A stretch of 64,000 nucleotides of DNA from Ferroplasma sp. (lineage in GTDB: Archaea > Thermoplasmatota > Thermoplasmata > Thermoplasmatales > Thermoplasmataceae): positions 1,668,571 to 1,732,570 of the forward strand of contig NZ_CP133597.1 of NCBI RefSeq assembly GCF_031200575.1. Direction: 5' to 3'. The translations under genes and the position numbers were made by a program. Position 1 is the first letter of the stretch. The number at the start of each line of letters is the position of its first letter. The notes under the pieces were generated by a model that ran no database searches, was not told the origin of the DNA, and worked only from the letters and a program-made list of their open reading frames with translations. This document shows positions 33,431 to 41,221 of this stretch, in pieces.

Positions 33431-34201
33431 TCAGAATTCCATACCTGTTATTTCCGGATCATAGGCCGGAAGTATCCTTCCATAATGTTCCATAAACCTG
33501 TAAGCCCGGTAGCATTCGAATATATTTTCTGCAATGCCCATGGGAATTTTATTAGTGATATTGCCTACCTTGAATGCTGCATCCGTGAATATAACCTTTC
33601 CAGCTGATGTATTTATCACAAATGCAAGGGATGCTCTGTGATGGCATCCTACCCATAATGCACCTATTCCCGGTACCAGTTCGGTGATTAATTCTGCATC
33701 AAAATACTTTATCCTACTGCGGGCCGCAAATTCAAAATACCGGAGAATCCTTTCAGGCACAAAGAGATTCCTCTCTTTATTATGTTCTCCCGGTACAACG
33801 ATATCATCTATCCAGCCTTTTTTCAGTATATGGTATGTTGCCTGTGGAAACATATCTGCTCTTCCGGTTGTATAGTCCTGCAGTGGCGTAAATGATATAT
33901 TTTCTATGCTGCCTAGAGGGAATCCCATCTTTTTTAGGATATCAATTGAATCCAGTGAGATAAATTTTGCACGCTCTCCGGCAAATTGCACCATTGCATT
34001 GTTTCTCTCCGTTAGATCCTCTGGGAGCCCTGTATTTATCAAAAAGTTGGTATCCCCATTGTAGGCCAGGACCATATGGAAATGCAGAAGTTCCCAGGAA
34101 TTCCATCCGGTCATTCTGTACACCTCTGGGCCAGGAACCCAGGATTCGCCTGTTTTAATAATTTTTACCCTGAAAATATTTTCTGCCATTTGTCTCACCA
34201 T
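33431..34201 (-). CDS. metallo-beta-lactamase-fold protein lacking the metal-binding motif
   Basis: A 256-residue protein whose layout follows quorum-lactonase-type metallo-beta-lactamase hydrolases: an opening NTGLPED, then ISFTPLQDYTTGRADMFPQATYHI, WVGCHHRASLAFVINTSAGKVIFTDAAF. Where active members read FTHLHxDHxxGxxxxFPxA this protein reads FTPLQDYTTGRADMFPQA, so the HxHxDH zinc motif is gone; a later His-His pair and an Asp remain. It may bind a ligand or act as a lactonase with altered metal use, but most likely it has lost that activity. It is 42 bp upstream-linked with the enolase-family gene on the same strand (that gene is upstream), suggesting they act together, for example on sugar lactones. 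Confidence 0.75.
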   Translation of the reverse strand: MVRQMAENIFRVKIIKTGESWVPGPEVYRMTGWNSWELLHFHMVLAYNGDTNFLINTGLPEDLTERNNAMVQFAGERAKFISLDSIDILKKMGFPLGSIENISFTPLQDYTTGRADMFPQATYHILKKGWIDDIVVPGEHNKERNLFVPERILRYFEFAARSRIKYFDAELITELVPGIGALWVGCHHRASLAFVINTSAGKVIFTDAAFKVGNITNKIPMGIAENIFECYRAYRFMEHYGRILPAYDPEITGMEF

Positions 34202-34243
34202 AGTTTACTTACTACTTGTCTGTAAAAATATGAAATATTTTAA

Positions 34244-35356
34244 TTAATTTGATTTTTTGTATTCTATCCCGAACCCGGGGTTTTCACTAAGTTCAATGTA
34301 ACCCTTTACAGGGAATGGTATGCCTTCCATATCCTGCTCCATCCACTCCCTGTATTTGGTCAGAAACTCTGCAACAGGAGTTACGCTTTCCGGTTCGGAT
34401 ATTATGCAGTGGAGGTTGTAAACATTTCCCGTGTGCGGAACAATTATGGCTCCATAGGTTTCGGCAAGCGCGGCTATCTTTTTCATGGGTGTTATGCCGC
34501 CCGTCCAGACAGCATCTGGCTGCAGTATCCTTATGCCAGCATCCAGCAATCTTTTAAAATCATATATATGATAATGGTGCTCCCCCTCTGATATGGGTAT
34601 ATCTGTTTTCAGTGCTAGCATTTTCATGGACTCGAAATCATCAGGCATAAATGGTTCCTCTACCCATGCCATATCATATTTTTCAAGCTTCTTTACCATT
34701 TTAAGTGCAAAGCTATAATTCCATGACATCCAGGCGTCACCGGCCAGCTCAACATCGTATCCTACGGCATCTCTTATGGATCTCACAAGTTCTATGTTTT
34801 TATCTATCCCATTGATATCGGATGGACCAGAAATAAATCTCATCTTCATGGTTTTATAGCCCTCTGATACATACTTCCTGGCCTCTTCCTGCAGTTCTGG
34901 TATGGCTGTCGGATGCAGGTGTGAGGCATAAGCCCTTATTTTTTTCCGTGTGGGTCCACCCATTATACGGTAAGCCGGAACGCCGAGATACCTTGAATAA
35001 AGGTCATACATAAGAATGTTGATTGCACTGAGGGCATGCATCATAACACCGGCTCTTCCCAGGGGAAGCGAGAGCCTGTAAAGCATATCCCAGGCCATAT
35101 TAATTTCAGAAACGTCTAGCCCATTCAATTTTTTTGAGAGGTCAACTGCGAAATCTGCGACATCTGATGTTGTGTTATAATACGCTGCATAATCTCCTGC
35201 CCTCATCTCAAGGGTGCAAACCTCGTTGATCATGGCGGCCTCAGTAGGCGATACTTCGCCCAGTATGCTTTTGTAATAATCTGTAGGTTTGACATATCTG
35301 TAAACTGGCTGTTCCACCTTTTCCCTGCTGATTACCCGTACGCTTTCAATTTTCAT
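34244..35356 (-). CDS. enolase-superfamily dehydratase (mandelate racemase/muconate cycloisomerase group)
   Basis: A 370-residue enzyme of the MR/MLE group. The second-strand base is in GYKTMKMRF near residue 165, the three metal ligands in ELAGDAWMSW (Asp, near 200), WVEEPF (Glu, near 225) and ISEGEHHY (Glu, near 255); QPDAVWTGGIT follows and a histidine in VPHTGNVYNLH near 320 is positioned as the general acid. Members with this GEH pattern are mostly sugar-acid dehydratases (gluconate, galactonate, rhamnonate, arabinonate). In this order of archaea such enzymes serve non-phosphorylated Entner-Doudoroff routes. The exact acid sugar is not readable. Its stop is 42 bp before the beta-lactamase-fold gene. 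Confidence 0.85.
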   Translation of the reverse strand: MKIESVRVISREKVEQPVYRYVKPTDYYKSILGEVSPTEAAMINEVCTLEMRAGDYAAYYNTTSDVADFAVDLSKKLNGLDVSEINMAWDMLYRLSLPLGRAGVMMHALSAINILMYDLYSRYLGVPAYRIMGGPTRKKIRAYASHLHPTAIPELQEEARKYVSEGYKTMKMRFISGPSDINGIDKNIELVRSIRDAVGYDVELAGDAWMSWNYSFALKMVKKLEKYDMAWVEEPFMPDDFESMKMLALKTDIPISEGEHHYHIYDFKRLLDAGIRILQPDAVWTGGITPMKKIAALAETYGAIIVPHTGNVYNLHCIISEPESVTPVAEFLTKYREWMEQDMEGIPFPVKGYIELSENPGFGIEYKKSN

Positions 35357-35466
35357 ATAATCACATTTTTAACGTTTGATTATTATTAAATCTATATCCG
35401 GATATGTTCGCATGTGAAAGTAGGTGTATTGCACATTATTTTTATATTATTGCATTATATTAAATT

Positions 35467-36222
35467 ATGAAAGCCGTTATAATTACAGTTGGAAACGAAA
35501 TATTGAAGGGCAGGACTGTAAACACAAATTTTTCGTATATAGGAGAATTGCTCACGTATTCAGGATACGATGTTGTAAAAGGGATAATTGTCAGGGATAA
35601 TCTTGACGAGATATCTAATGCATTCAGGGAGGCTTTTGAGGCAGGCGATATAATTGTATCTTCCGGTGGCCTGGGACCCACCTATGACGATATGACACTG
35701 AAGGGATTCTCCAGATGCTTTGGATTGAATCTTGTAAAAAATCAGGAAGCTATGGATATGATACTCAAGAAGACAGAGTATATGACGCCTGCCAGGGAAA
35801 AAATGTCCATCCTGCCTGAAGGGTCAGAACCACTGGAAAACAGGGCTGGAACAGCCCCTGGAATTTACATGGAAATCTCCGGTAAGACATTTATAATAGT
35901 CCCTGGTGTTCCCGGGGAGGTAAAATCCATCATGGAGGGGATAAGAAACAGGATAAAAGTACCCGGATTCCAGTATACTGATAGATCTGAAAACCTGTAT
36001 GGTGTAAAGGAAAGCCTAATAGCACCTTTAATAGCCGACCTTATGAAAAAATATGATAGCAATGCATACATAAAAACACACCCAAAAGTAGATGAGAATG
36101 GAGAGCCGTGGGTTGAGGTGGAGGTATCTGCATGGGGAAACAACAGGGATGAGATAGAAAAACTGGCTGATTCCATACTGGAACAGATAAAGGAAAATGC
36201 AATGCAGAATAATTATAAGTAA
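35467..36222 (+). CDS. CinA-like molybdopterin-binding-fold protein
   Basis: A 251-residue protein matching the N-terminal (MoaB/MogA-fold) domain of CinA. Motifs: ITVGNEILKGRTVNTNFSYI near the start, SSGGLGPTYDDMTLKGFS near residue 65, and the proline-rich IIVPGVPGEVKSIM near 145. In bacteria this domain has ADP-ribose pyrophosphatase activity in NAD salvage; archaeal single-domain members are not well assigned. The C-terminal NMN deamidase domain is missing. The gene is followed 17 bp later by a DUF2240 gene in the same direction, probably one transcript. Leaderless start supported by ATTATATTAAATTATG. Confidence 0.88.
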   Translation: MKAVIITVGNEILKGRTVNTNFSYIGELLTYSGYDVVKGIIVRDNLDEISNAFREAFEAGDIIVSSGGLGPTYDDMTLKGFSRCFGLNLVKNQEAMDMILKKTEYMTPAREKMSILPEGSEPLENRAGTAPGIYMEISGKTFIIVPGVPGEVKSIMEGIRNRIKVPGFQYTDRSENLYGVKESLIAPLIADLMKKYDSNAYIKTHPKVDENGEPWVEVEVSAWGNNRDEIEKLADSILEQIKENAMQNNYK

Positions 36223-36239
36223 ATAAATGATTTACCGGC

Positions 36240-36716
36240 ATGAATAAGGATATGGCAAGAAAACTCATAGCCCTGGTGGCCATGAAAAAGGCCGTAGGTT
36301 ATAGCAGGTCAGATTTTATCAATACACTGTCATTCAAACGTGCTCTGCTTCCCCCAGATGTTGTGGAACGTTTTATTGAAGCTTCCCTTAATGAGAAACT
36401 CATAGTTGAAAAGGATGGAAAGTACGTTCCAAATTTCAGCACTGAAGGGGTTATAGTGCCGCTGGATTTTTCAGTTGATGTTGATGAACTTTTCTCAGAG
36501 GCGGCTGAAAAACCTTTGATAGACAGAATGCTGGAGGCAGCATCAGCCTCAGGAAAAATGACAAAAAAGGAGGCTATAATAAAGGCAAGGGATCTGCTAT
36601 CAGGCATGCAGTTTATAGATTTTGAAACTGCAATGGTCACTGTCCTTTCAGATGCAGGAATAGATATATCCTCATTCGTGGCAGAGAAGGAAAATAACTC
36701 CGGATACTCTCAATAA
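36240..36716 (+). CDS. DUF2240 family archaeal protein
   Basis: A 158-residue protein of the archaeal DUF2240 type: helical N-terminus (MARKLIALVAMKKAVGYSRSDFINTLSF), LPPDVVERFIEASLNEKLIVEKDGKYVPNF with the look of a winged helix, a middle segment with FSVDVDELF, and a C-terminal helical tail (KKEAIIKARDLLSGMQFIDFETAMVTVLSDAGID). It is generally found next to informational genes. Function unknown. It follows the CinA-like gene by 17 bp; its 3' end overlaps the convergent trm1 by 7 bp. Confidence 0.75.
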   Translation: MNKDMARKLIALVAMKKAVGYSRSDFINTLSFKRALLPPDVVERFIEASLNEKLIVEKDGKYVPNFSTEGVIVPLDFSVDVDELFSEAAEKPLIDRMLEAASASGKMTKKEAIIKARDLLSGMQFIDFETAMVTVLSDAGIDISSFVAEKENNSGYSQ

Positions 36717-37765
36717 ATCAGATGCAGGGCATCGCTTACCGGGACTAAAACTTTTATGCCTGTATCTGAAAACTGGGATCTCCCGCATTGTATGCCATTT
36801 GCAGCCAGTTTTTCCATGCTTGATTCCACTCCTATGGAATCGCGGTGTATAATTCTTGCAAAATCTGCCATATCTGCGAAATACAGTGAAAGGTCATTGT
36901 TCTTTACAGCATCCAGTGATTTTAAAAACAATTTATCAGGATTTTCAATTATATTCAGGTTTTTAACCACATCCGAATTAAGATTGCCCAGCCATATTGG
37001 GCCTTCACTGGATTCCCGGTATTCTGCTGCCAGCCCTGTGTGCCGGTTGAATGTGCCTATTTTCTCCAGCTGCCTGTCTGCCATGGAAGATGATGAAATT
37101 ATCTGGAATATGACCCGGTAATAATGGGAGTGCCAGAGGGATATCATGGGTACTGCGGCCTTATCCATGGCAGCTGCACGCCTGACAATTTCTCCTATTA
37201 GCAGGCGTATGCCTGATTCGTGCCTGTAGGTATCGTTGATTATTGACGCCCTGTAGCGCCTGAATGTTTTCCTCTCCATGGACCCGGTAAGGGCAGTAAG
37301 GTCCGTGGGGGTGATTCCTATGTATCCCTTATTCCTGAGATTAAGCATGGCATCATCAATATATGGAAGCACTGACCCGTAAGGGTCTATATCTATGTAA
37401 TCGAAAAGGAAGTCGTTCAGTACTGCCTGGAACGTTTTGTTGTATACCTCAACATCAGACCCATTTAGGTCCCTGTTGATTTTAATATACTGGAATGATT
37501 TTTTATTTATCTCAGAAATAACGGTCTTTATGCCAGCTTCCCTGTTAATCCTCAGGCCCCTGATGCCGGTACCGCCGAAAGCATCCAGTGCCACCCTTGG
37601 CTTTACTGTCCTTAGAAATGAAACTGTAATATCCCTGTTAAGTTTCTGGTCCAGATTATAAAAACCTGCAGTCCTGGCGCCAGGACCTTTTATGTAAAAA
37701 TTATCAGGGGCCATTATCCTTACGGAACCCTCTGATAACGTCTTAAATTGATTCTTCCTCTCCAT
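36710..37765 (-). CDS. trm1: tRNA (guanine26-N2)-dimethyltransferase
   Basis: Trm1 methylates G26 of tRNA twice using S-adenosylmethionine. At 351 residues it is close to archaeal Trm1 (about 370-380). The SAM-binding motif DAFGGTGIRGLRI is near residue 62, and the catalytic IDIDPYGSVLPYIDDAM near 120 with the DPxG motif typical of amino-methyltransferases; the opening EGSVRIMAPDNFY agrees with the family. It overlaps the upstream NTPase gene by 23 bp, and that gene is followed from mptD, so three genes form a unit (mptD-NTPase-trm1). Confidence 0.94.
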   Translation of the reverse strand: MERKNQFKTLSEGSVRIMAPDNFYIKGPGARTAGFYNLDQKLNRDITVSFLRTVKPRVALDAFGGTGIRGLRINREAGIKTVISEINKKSFQYIKINRDLNGSDVEVYNKTFQAVLNDFLFDYIDIDPYGSVLPYIDDAMLNLRNKGYIGITPTDLTALTGSMERKTFRRYRASIINDTYRHESGIRLLIGEIVRRAAAMDKAAVPMISLWHSHYYRVIFQIISSSSMADRQLEKIGTFNRHTGLAAEYRESSEGPIWLGNLNSDVVKNLNIIENPDKLFLKSLDAVKNNDLSLYFADMADFARIIHRDSIGVESSMEKLAANGIQCGRSQFSDTGIKVLVPVSDALHLIY

Positions 37766-38288
37766 TCAATACCTTTAAAATTTTAAATGGCAGTATATTC
37801 TTGTTAATAGGGGTAATATCAAAAACCCTCACACTTTCATAACCACGGAATTCCTGCAGTACAGGATTTCTGGATTTTTTATGGAGAGTCACTATTATTG
37901 ATTTGTCAGATTTCATTGTTTCCTCTATCTCAGCCTTTATCTGCTTGGTTGTATTTTCAATTTTCCCAAGCTCATCTATTATTATAACATCTGCCTCCTC
38001 TCTGGATTTCTGGAGGCTAGGAACCAGGAGTTCTTCCAGCGCCTTTGTATCCACACCAAGTTTGTCCACCTTTACCCTTGATACAAGATCGCTTCTGGCA
38101 AATTCAACCTTTCTCTTTGTAAGAATATCCGTAATATAATAGGCAAGAACCTTTCCGTGCTCAATTTTTTCAGATACAAGCGTACCCTCTATTAACTTTC
38201 CATTGTTTCTAAGCATATCCATAATCTTATTCAATGCCTCAGTCTTTATAGAACCGATTGGTCCGGTTATCCCTACTTTTATTGCCAT
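37743..38288 (-). CDS. THEP1-like P-loop NTPase
   Basis: A 181-residue NTPase of the archaeal THEP1/KAP-type group. The P-loop reads GITGPIGSIKTEA near residue 6, where the Gly before the catalytic Lys is replaced by Ile, an unusual change; the Walker B is DVIIIDELGKIE near 100, followed by IVTLHKKS. THEP1 enzymes hydrolyse NTPs slowly and their cellular role is unclear. It lies between mptD (2 bp after its stop) and trm1 (overlap 23 bp) on the same strand, so translational coupling is likely. The changed P-loop does not rule out binding but casts doubt on normal catalysis. Confidence 0.8.
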   Translation of the reverse strand: MAIKVGITGPIGSIKTEALNKIMDMLRNNGKLIEGTLVSEKIEHGKVLAYYITDILTKRKVEFARSDLVSRVKVDKLGVDTKALEELLVPSLQKSREEADVIIIDELGKIENTTKQIKAEIEETMKSDKSIIVTLHKKSRNPVLQEFRGYESVRVFDITPINKNILPFKILKVLNGEEESI

Positions 38289-38290
38289 TA

Positions 38291-38644
38291 TTATTCCTCC
38301 AAATACATCAGCGGGTAATTCAGGTCCTGCACATAATGCATCCCTGCCCTTACCACCTGACCATTATATTCAACGGTCAACCTTACATCCATCATTTCTC
38401 CTGAGAGAGATGTATACTGGAACGATGTGCTCTGGCCTCCCAAATTAATTTCTACGGATACATGCTTAACAAAGGGCTGTACTGATACACTTTTTTCTAT
38501 TGCCCGTGAAATTTCCTTTATATTGCCCTCATTTACAGGCACACCTATATACTGATGAAATATGCCACCCAGTTTTATGCCCGCCTCGAATATTGCCCTT
38601 TCCCTATCTGTGCAGTGAAAATATTTGCGGGCTGGGTCTAACAT
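38291..38644 (-). CDS. mptD: archaeal dihydroneopterin aldolase MptD
   Basis: Small archaeal aldolase (DUF372/MptD) that splits 7,8-dihydroneopterin to 6-hydroxymethyl-dihydropterin, a step in archaeal pterin and folate-type cofactor synthesis. The family core is clear: FHCTDRERAIFEAGIKLGGIFHQYIG near the start, PFVKHVSVEINLGG, SLSGEMMDVRLTVEY, and the ending LNYPLMYLEE. The longest frame begins at 38689, but the MptD-like sequence starts at MLDPARKYF, so ATG 38644 (118 residues) is preferred. In an organism with glutamate formiminotransferase the pterin made here may serve as one-carbon carrier. It leads the mptD-NTPase-trm1 unit. Confidence 0.85.
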   Translation of the reverse strand: MLDPARKYFHCTDRERAIFEAGIKLGGIFHQYIGVPVNEGNIKEISRAIEKSVSVQPFVKHVSVEINLGGQSTSFQYTSLSGEMMDVRLTVEYNGQVVRAGMHYVQDLNYPLMYLEE

Positions 38645-38800
38645 TATATGGTGTATTACATATAATTTATTAAATATTGTTCTTTTCAAAATTACGAATT
38701 TTTAAACCTTTTGTTTTGAACGTTAAAAAAATATTTAGATGAGTTTATATGTAAGTTTACTATAGCAATACCTGTAACTGATAAATTAAGGTGAATAATA

Positions 38801-39532
38801 GTGAATGTTTACAGGAATATCATGTCAATCCTGAAATACAAAAAAGTGCATATGACGCTGATAGACCCGGCAGCACAATCCCCTGAAAAATCAGGAGACC
38901 TGGCGGAGAAAGCAGACAGGGCTGGCACCGATTTCTTTCTTATAGGAGGTTCAACAGACATAAATTCACATTTAATGGATATAACCATTGAGAAAATAAG
39001 GGCAAAAACAGAGAAGCAGATTATTATTTTCCCCGGATCAAGGACCATGATCAGCAGGTATGCTGATGCAATATACTACATGATGCTGATGAATTCAACC
39101 AATATTGACTACATAGTAGGCCATCAGATAGGATCAGCATCGGTCCTGAAAAAACTGGGAATAGAGACAATCCCCATGGGGTATCTGGTATTTGAGCCGG
39201 GCATGACAGTTGGCAGGGTTGGAAATGCAAAGCTCATAGGCAGGGAGGATGAGAACACTGCACTTTCCTATGCTGTTGCTGCTGAATTTTTTGGTTTTAA
39301 ATTGCTTTACCTGGAAGCAGGGTCAGGGGCTCCAGAACCTGTTGGATGTAATGTCATAACCAGAATAAAGGAGGCTGTAAACATCCCGGTTATAGTAGGC
39401 GGAGGCATAAGGGATTACGAAAAGGCCAGGTCTGTGCTGGATGCAGGTGCAGACATAATTGTTACAGGCACAGTTGTTGAAAAACATGAAAATCCGTATA
39501 GTGCCCTGAAGGATATTATCAATGCAATATAG
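38801..39532 (+). CDS. geranylgeranylglyceryl phosphate synthase
   Basis: This TIM-barrel enzyme makes the first ether bond of archaeal membrane lipids, joining geranylgeranyl diphosphate to sn-glycerol 1-phosphate. At 243 residues it fits the family. Features: MTLIDPAAQS near residue 15 (phosphate-binding start), LIGGSTDI near 45, IIIFPGSRTMIS, YLEAGSGAPEPV near 170 and VPVIVGGGIRDYEKARSVLDAGADIIVTGT near 190-225, the G1P-binding GGG and G-T loops. The start is GTG 38801, with GGTGA nine bases before it. Ether lipids are needed for acid resistance in this order. It stands alone. Confidence 0.95.
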   Translation: MNVYRNIMSILKYKKVHMTLIDPAAQSPEKSGDLAEKADRAGTDFFLIGGSTDINSHLMDITIEKIRAKTEKQIIIFPGSRTMISRYADAIYYMMLMNSTNIDYIVGHQIGSASVLKKLGIETIPMGYLVFEPGMTVGRVGNAKLIGREDENTALSYAVAAEFFGFKLLYLEAGSGAPEPVGCNVITRIKEAVNIPVIVGGGIRDYEKARSVLDAGADIIVTGTVVEKHENPYSALKDIINAI

Positions 39533-39604
39533 ATTTTTTATTTTATAAGATTGCCATCTGCCATTTCTACCTAAATTATATTAGGGTGCAGAAAATGCTG
39601 AATA

Positions 39605-40552
39605 ATGGATAATGAACTTGCCAGGCCACTGTATTTTCTTTATGCCATTCAGAGAAGCCCCTATGGATTCAATTTAAAGTGGAAAAACATAAAGCCCCTG
39701 GTATCCTACATGTTCGGGGATGATATCTACAAAAAACTCCTGGATGACAGGATAATAAGCACATATTCTGATGAAAACATTCTGGAGATCATAAATGTGC
39801 CTGATGTGAGGTACAATATAAGTGATTCAGACAAGGAAGCACTTTTCAATAAATTTATAGGATATGCTGTTAAGAACCGCCTAATTGAAGGCATACTTAA
39901 GGTTATGTACCTTGACAGGAAGATTGCACAGTTCATAATGGACATATTGAGTCAGGATGCAGAAAAAACTGAGGATGATTTCACCCTCTACGCAGATTTC
40001 CCTATTATAAACTCCCCTGACTTTTATTACTCAAACGCTTTTGCTGACTACTGCAAACCATACATAGAGAACTTTAAATTGGATATGGATAGAATCAGGC
40101 CATATATAGGAAAGGAATGGTTTACCCACCTGATAATCATACTGCGGGATGGATCATTCAACAGCAGTTTCTCAAAGGCCATGGAAAATAATGAAGAGTC
40201 CTTCATATCAGGACTGAAAGAAATAGTGGAAAATGATTACCTTTCCCAGATCATAGTAAACCTGGATTCTTTTTTGAACAACAGGGATGTTAACAATTCT
40301 CTTCTTAATTACGCTTCGAAATCGGTGAGGGAGAAAAAGGTCAGGCGGTTCTATGACTGGCTTTCAATTGCAAACGATATAATGGTTGGTCTCGAATTCG
40401 TAATAGGAAGTATATTTTTCCTTCCCAGTGAGTCAAAGTACGCCACTCTTGGGGTGTACCTCTTCATTGTTGGCAGTACCCAGCTGCTTATAAGACCCAT
40501 GATAAACATAGCAAGAAGGGTACACATACTGATACTCCACAGGGAGAAATGA
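39605..40552 (+). CDS. YrhK-like membrane protein with N-terminal soluble domain (paralogue 1)
   Basis: A 315-residue protein of two parts. The first ~230 residues are soluble, beginning RPLYFLYAIQRSPYGFNLKWKNIKPLVSYMFGDDIYKKLL, which reads like a winged-helix or helical regulatory module. The last ~70 residues form two membrane helices with the YrhK signature (FYDWLSIANDIMVGLEFVIGSIFF, then TLGVYLFIVGSTQLLIRP). A clear paralogue lies at 52.98 kb with the same layout. YrhK is of unknown role. I find no named family for the N-terminal domain. It is directly followed by a convergent small membrane-protein gene (2 bp gap). Confidence 0.65.
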   Translation: MDNELARPLYFLYAIQRSPYGFNLKWKNIKPLVSYMFGDDIYKKLLDDRIISTYSDENILEIINVPDVRYNISDSDKEALFNKFIGYAVKNRLIEGILKVMYLDRKIAQFIMDILSQDAEKTEDDFTLYADFPIINSPDFYYSNAFADYCKPYIENFKLDMDRIRPYIGKEWFTHLIIILRDGSFNSSFSKAMENNEESFISGLKEIVENDYLSQIIVNLDSFLNNRDVNNSLLNYASKSVREKKVRRFYDWLSIANDIMVGLEFVIGSIFFLPSESKYATLGVYLFIVGSTQLLIRPMINIARRVHILILHREK

Positions 40553-40554
40553 AA

Positions 40555-40872
40555 CTATTTCTTTATGAGTATCCTGAGCCTGGCTATGGCCTGTGATGCT
40601 TCATCCGGCTTCAGCTCATTTATATTTTTCCCGGTAAAGAGTGATATTGCTGTTCTGGTAAGTATAATAGTTTCCACTCCCGTTCCAAGTGCTGCCACTA
40701 TAAGCACTGTAAATCCCGTAATGAAAATATGGAGATGCCTGTCCGCATACCCTGTGTTAAGGGTAAAATATGTAAAGATAAAGAATCCTACTATAAATGC
40801 CAGTGAAAGCGAGAACGAAACAAGCCTTATACGGAAAAGTCTAACTGCCTCCCTTCTGTCCAGTCTGGCCAT
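40555..40872 (-). CDS. small two-helix membrane protein
   Basis: Unrecognised 105-residue protein with a basic N-terminus (RLDRREAVRLFRIRL) and two apolar helices (VSFSLSLAFIVGFFIFTYF and FITGFTVLIVAALGTGVETIIL), then a charged tail ending LRILIKK. By the positive-inside rule both ends face the cytoplasm. Convergent with the YrhK-like gene. No motif indicates function. Confidence 0.55.
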   Translation of the reverse strand: MARLDRREAVRLFRIRLVSFSLSLAFIVGFFIFTYFTLNTGYADRHLHIFITGFTVLIVAALGTGVETIILTRTAISLFTGKNINELKPDEASQAIARLRILIKK

Positions 40873-40977
40873 GAAGGTTAAAGATGATATGAAATATTAA
40901 ATTTTGTGCAGGCTTTGCCCCAAGATATTTTGTGAGGATAAACAATAAATTTAATTTCATAATTAAAATACAGTTTT

Positions 40978-41220
40978 ATGAGGATCAAGGTTCAGATCAG
41001 ATACCTTCCAAATGTAGAGGACCCGGAGGCTTTGAGCATTAAGAGAAATCTCGAGCTCACTGGTTACAGGGGCATAAAGAATGTTTATTCATATAAAACC
41101 TATGAATTTGAAACCACGCTGGATAAAAAGGATAGCATGGATGAAATAAGGGAAATTACAGAGAAACTGCTTACAAATCCTGTGATACAGGAATATAAGA
41201 TAGAGGAAATAAGTGAATAA
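40978..41220 (+). CDS. purS: phosphoribosylformylglycinamidine synthase subunit PurS
   Basis: PurS is the small subunit that, with PurL and PurQ, amidates FGAR to FGAM in purine synthesis. The 80 residues fit: VQIRYLPNVEDPEALSIKRNLELTGYRGIKNVYSYKTYEFE, then a C-terminal helix. It ends inside the start region of purL (8 bp overlap counting GTG 41213; ATG 41222 would follow 1 bp after), so both are co-translated. PurQ is not in this window. Confidence 0.92.
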   Translation: MRIKVQIRYLPNVEDPEALSIKRNLELTGYRGIKNVYSYKTYEFETTLDKKDSMDEIREITEKLLTNPVIQEYKIEEISE

Positions 41221-41221
41221 A

